Below, piece by piece: positions 63,499 to 64,000 of a stretch of DNA of 64,000 bases. Source of the stretch: Agrobacterium larrymoorei (GTDB taxonomy: Bacteria > Pseudomonadota > Alphaproteobacteria > Rhizobiales > Rhizobiaceae); contig NZ_JAAMFB010000022.1 in the NCBI RefSeq assembly GCF_013322225.1, positions 236,254-300,253 on the forward strand, read 5' to 3'. Within the stretch, counting starts at the first letter, position 1. Each line of letters begins with the position of its first letter. The notes under the pieces are model-generated. The model did not search any database, was not told the origin of the DNA, and saw only the letters and a program-made list of their open reading frames with translations. A program made the translations under genes and the position numbers.

Positions 63499-63777
63499 TT
63501 TACGTCCTTCAACGTTTGTGTTTGCCGTTGGTCGATGTTTTGGGCCGTGTTCGCAAGAAGTGCAAGTCCATCATTGCGAAAAAACCCAAGAAAGAAAAAA
63601 TCAAATCGCCACGGGATGCGAACCCGCGTGGAGATATTTTATAGAACAATCAGGCCTCGGGCCGCGTTGCCACTGCGCGATAACTCTTTGTGCCACAAAT
63701 CAGCCTCTACACAATGATGTGGTCGTCACTCCGATTTGCGCGCCTTGCGCAGGTTTCACTGCCTTGGCTTTGCGCGG

Positions 63778-64000
63778 TCATATTGTTCCGTTGAGGTCTT
63801 TCGAGAGTGTCTGGAGTTCTTTTCCTCCTGCCATGAGGTTTTGGACGTCCTCCATGGAGATTTCGGATTTGCCGAATGTGCCCAGCGTCTGGCCCCGGTT
63901 GAGGACGGTGAAGCGGTCACCGACGGCATAGGCATGGCGGACGTTGTGGGTGATGAAGATGACGGCGAGGCCCTTCTGCTGCACCTGGTTGATGTATTTC
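63778..64000 (-). CDS. Sugar ABC transporter ATPase (3' end only)
   Basis: The C-terminal 74 residues of an ABC ATPase, running off the right edge. KYINQVQQKGLAVIFITHNVRHAY carries the H-loop (ITHN), followed by GDRFTVLNRGQTLGTF and a short tail ending LNGTI. The ISMEDVQNLMAGGKEL tail resembles FrcA-type fructose/ribose-family ATPases of rhizobia. Start and Walker motifs lie outside the window. Confidence 0.8.
   Translation of the reverse strand, partial: KYINQVQQKGLAVIFITHNVRHAYAVGDRFTVLNRGQTLGTFGKSEISMEDVQNLMAGGKELQTLSKDLNGTI

Noticed and set aside
1..64000. tRNA or rRNA genes, CRISPR arrays, complete insertion sequences
   Set aside because: None seen by eye; a covariance-model scan would be needed to exclude a small RNA gene.

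Overview
The window reads as DNA of an alpha-proteobacterium of the Rhizobiales (Agrobacterium/Rhizobium-like). The grounds are moderately high GC, dense solute-importer (ABC) operons, FCD-type GntR regulators, DUF6894 and PRC-barrel proteins, and a BiuH/AtzD/AtzF set that I recognise from rhizobia. Gene order is a mosaic of catabolic cassettes with gene remnants at some borders, as on an accessory replicon or a plastic chromosome arm. I see no rRNA, tRNA, CRISPR array or intact insertion sequence.

Layout. 0-2.2 kb: end of a 5-oxoprolinase-subunit-C-like gene and a fused biotin carboxylase/biotin carrier. 2.4-5.0 kb: wreckage of a sarcosine oxidase operon (intact soxG, 5'-truncated soxA, soxB fragment). 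5.1-15.5 kb: a tightly overlapping minus-strand operon for import and mineralisation of cyanuric acid, biuret and probably triuret (BMP-type importer, formamidase, BiuH, AtzD, TrtA-like hydrolase, cupin, AtzF), with a divergent GntR regulator. 16.6-18.7 kb: small proteins (DUF6894, PRC-barrel, a hypothetical) and a DUF1810 gene with one in-frame stop. 18.9-26.1 kb: a plus-strand cassette of DapA/NanA-type lyase, GntR regulator, CUT1 sugar importer and a cytosolic Asp-box (sialidase-like) protein, with matching palindromic operators in front of the lyase and the importer.

26.4-49.9 kb: a large catabolic island. It holds Mo-cofactor maturation genes (mocA-like, split xdhC), a branched-chain-type ABC importer, pxpA-accB-accC-pxpB-pxpC, a LysR regulator, a class III aminotransferase, a three-subunit molybdenum hydroxylase, HyuB/HyuA and an AraC regulator. 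A conserved bipartite element lies at nearly the same distance upstream of both pxpA and the molybdenum-hydroxylase operon, so the LysR protein probably controls both. The parts suggest oxidation of an N-heterocycle to a lactam, ATP- or biotin-dependent ring opening, then transamination.

50.2-64 kb: stress and housekeeping-like genes. These are a DJ-1/PfpI protein, an SbmA/BacA-type ABC exporter, two short-chain dehydrogenases and a quinone oxidoreductase with a TetR regulator, a MarR-MFS-aldo/keto reductase set with inverted-repeat operators, a DUF4394 protein divergent from an ECF sigma/anti-sigma pair, an alpha/beta-hydrolase remnant, a cold-shock protein, and the end of a sugar ABC ATPase gene.

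Product names rest on motif and whole-protein recognition by eye; no database search was run.
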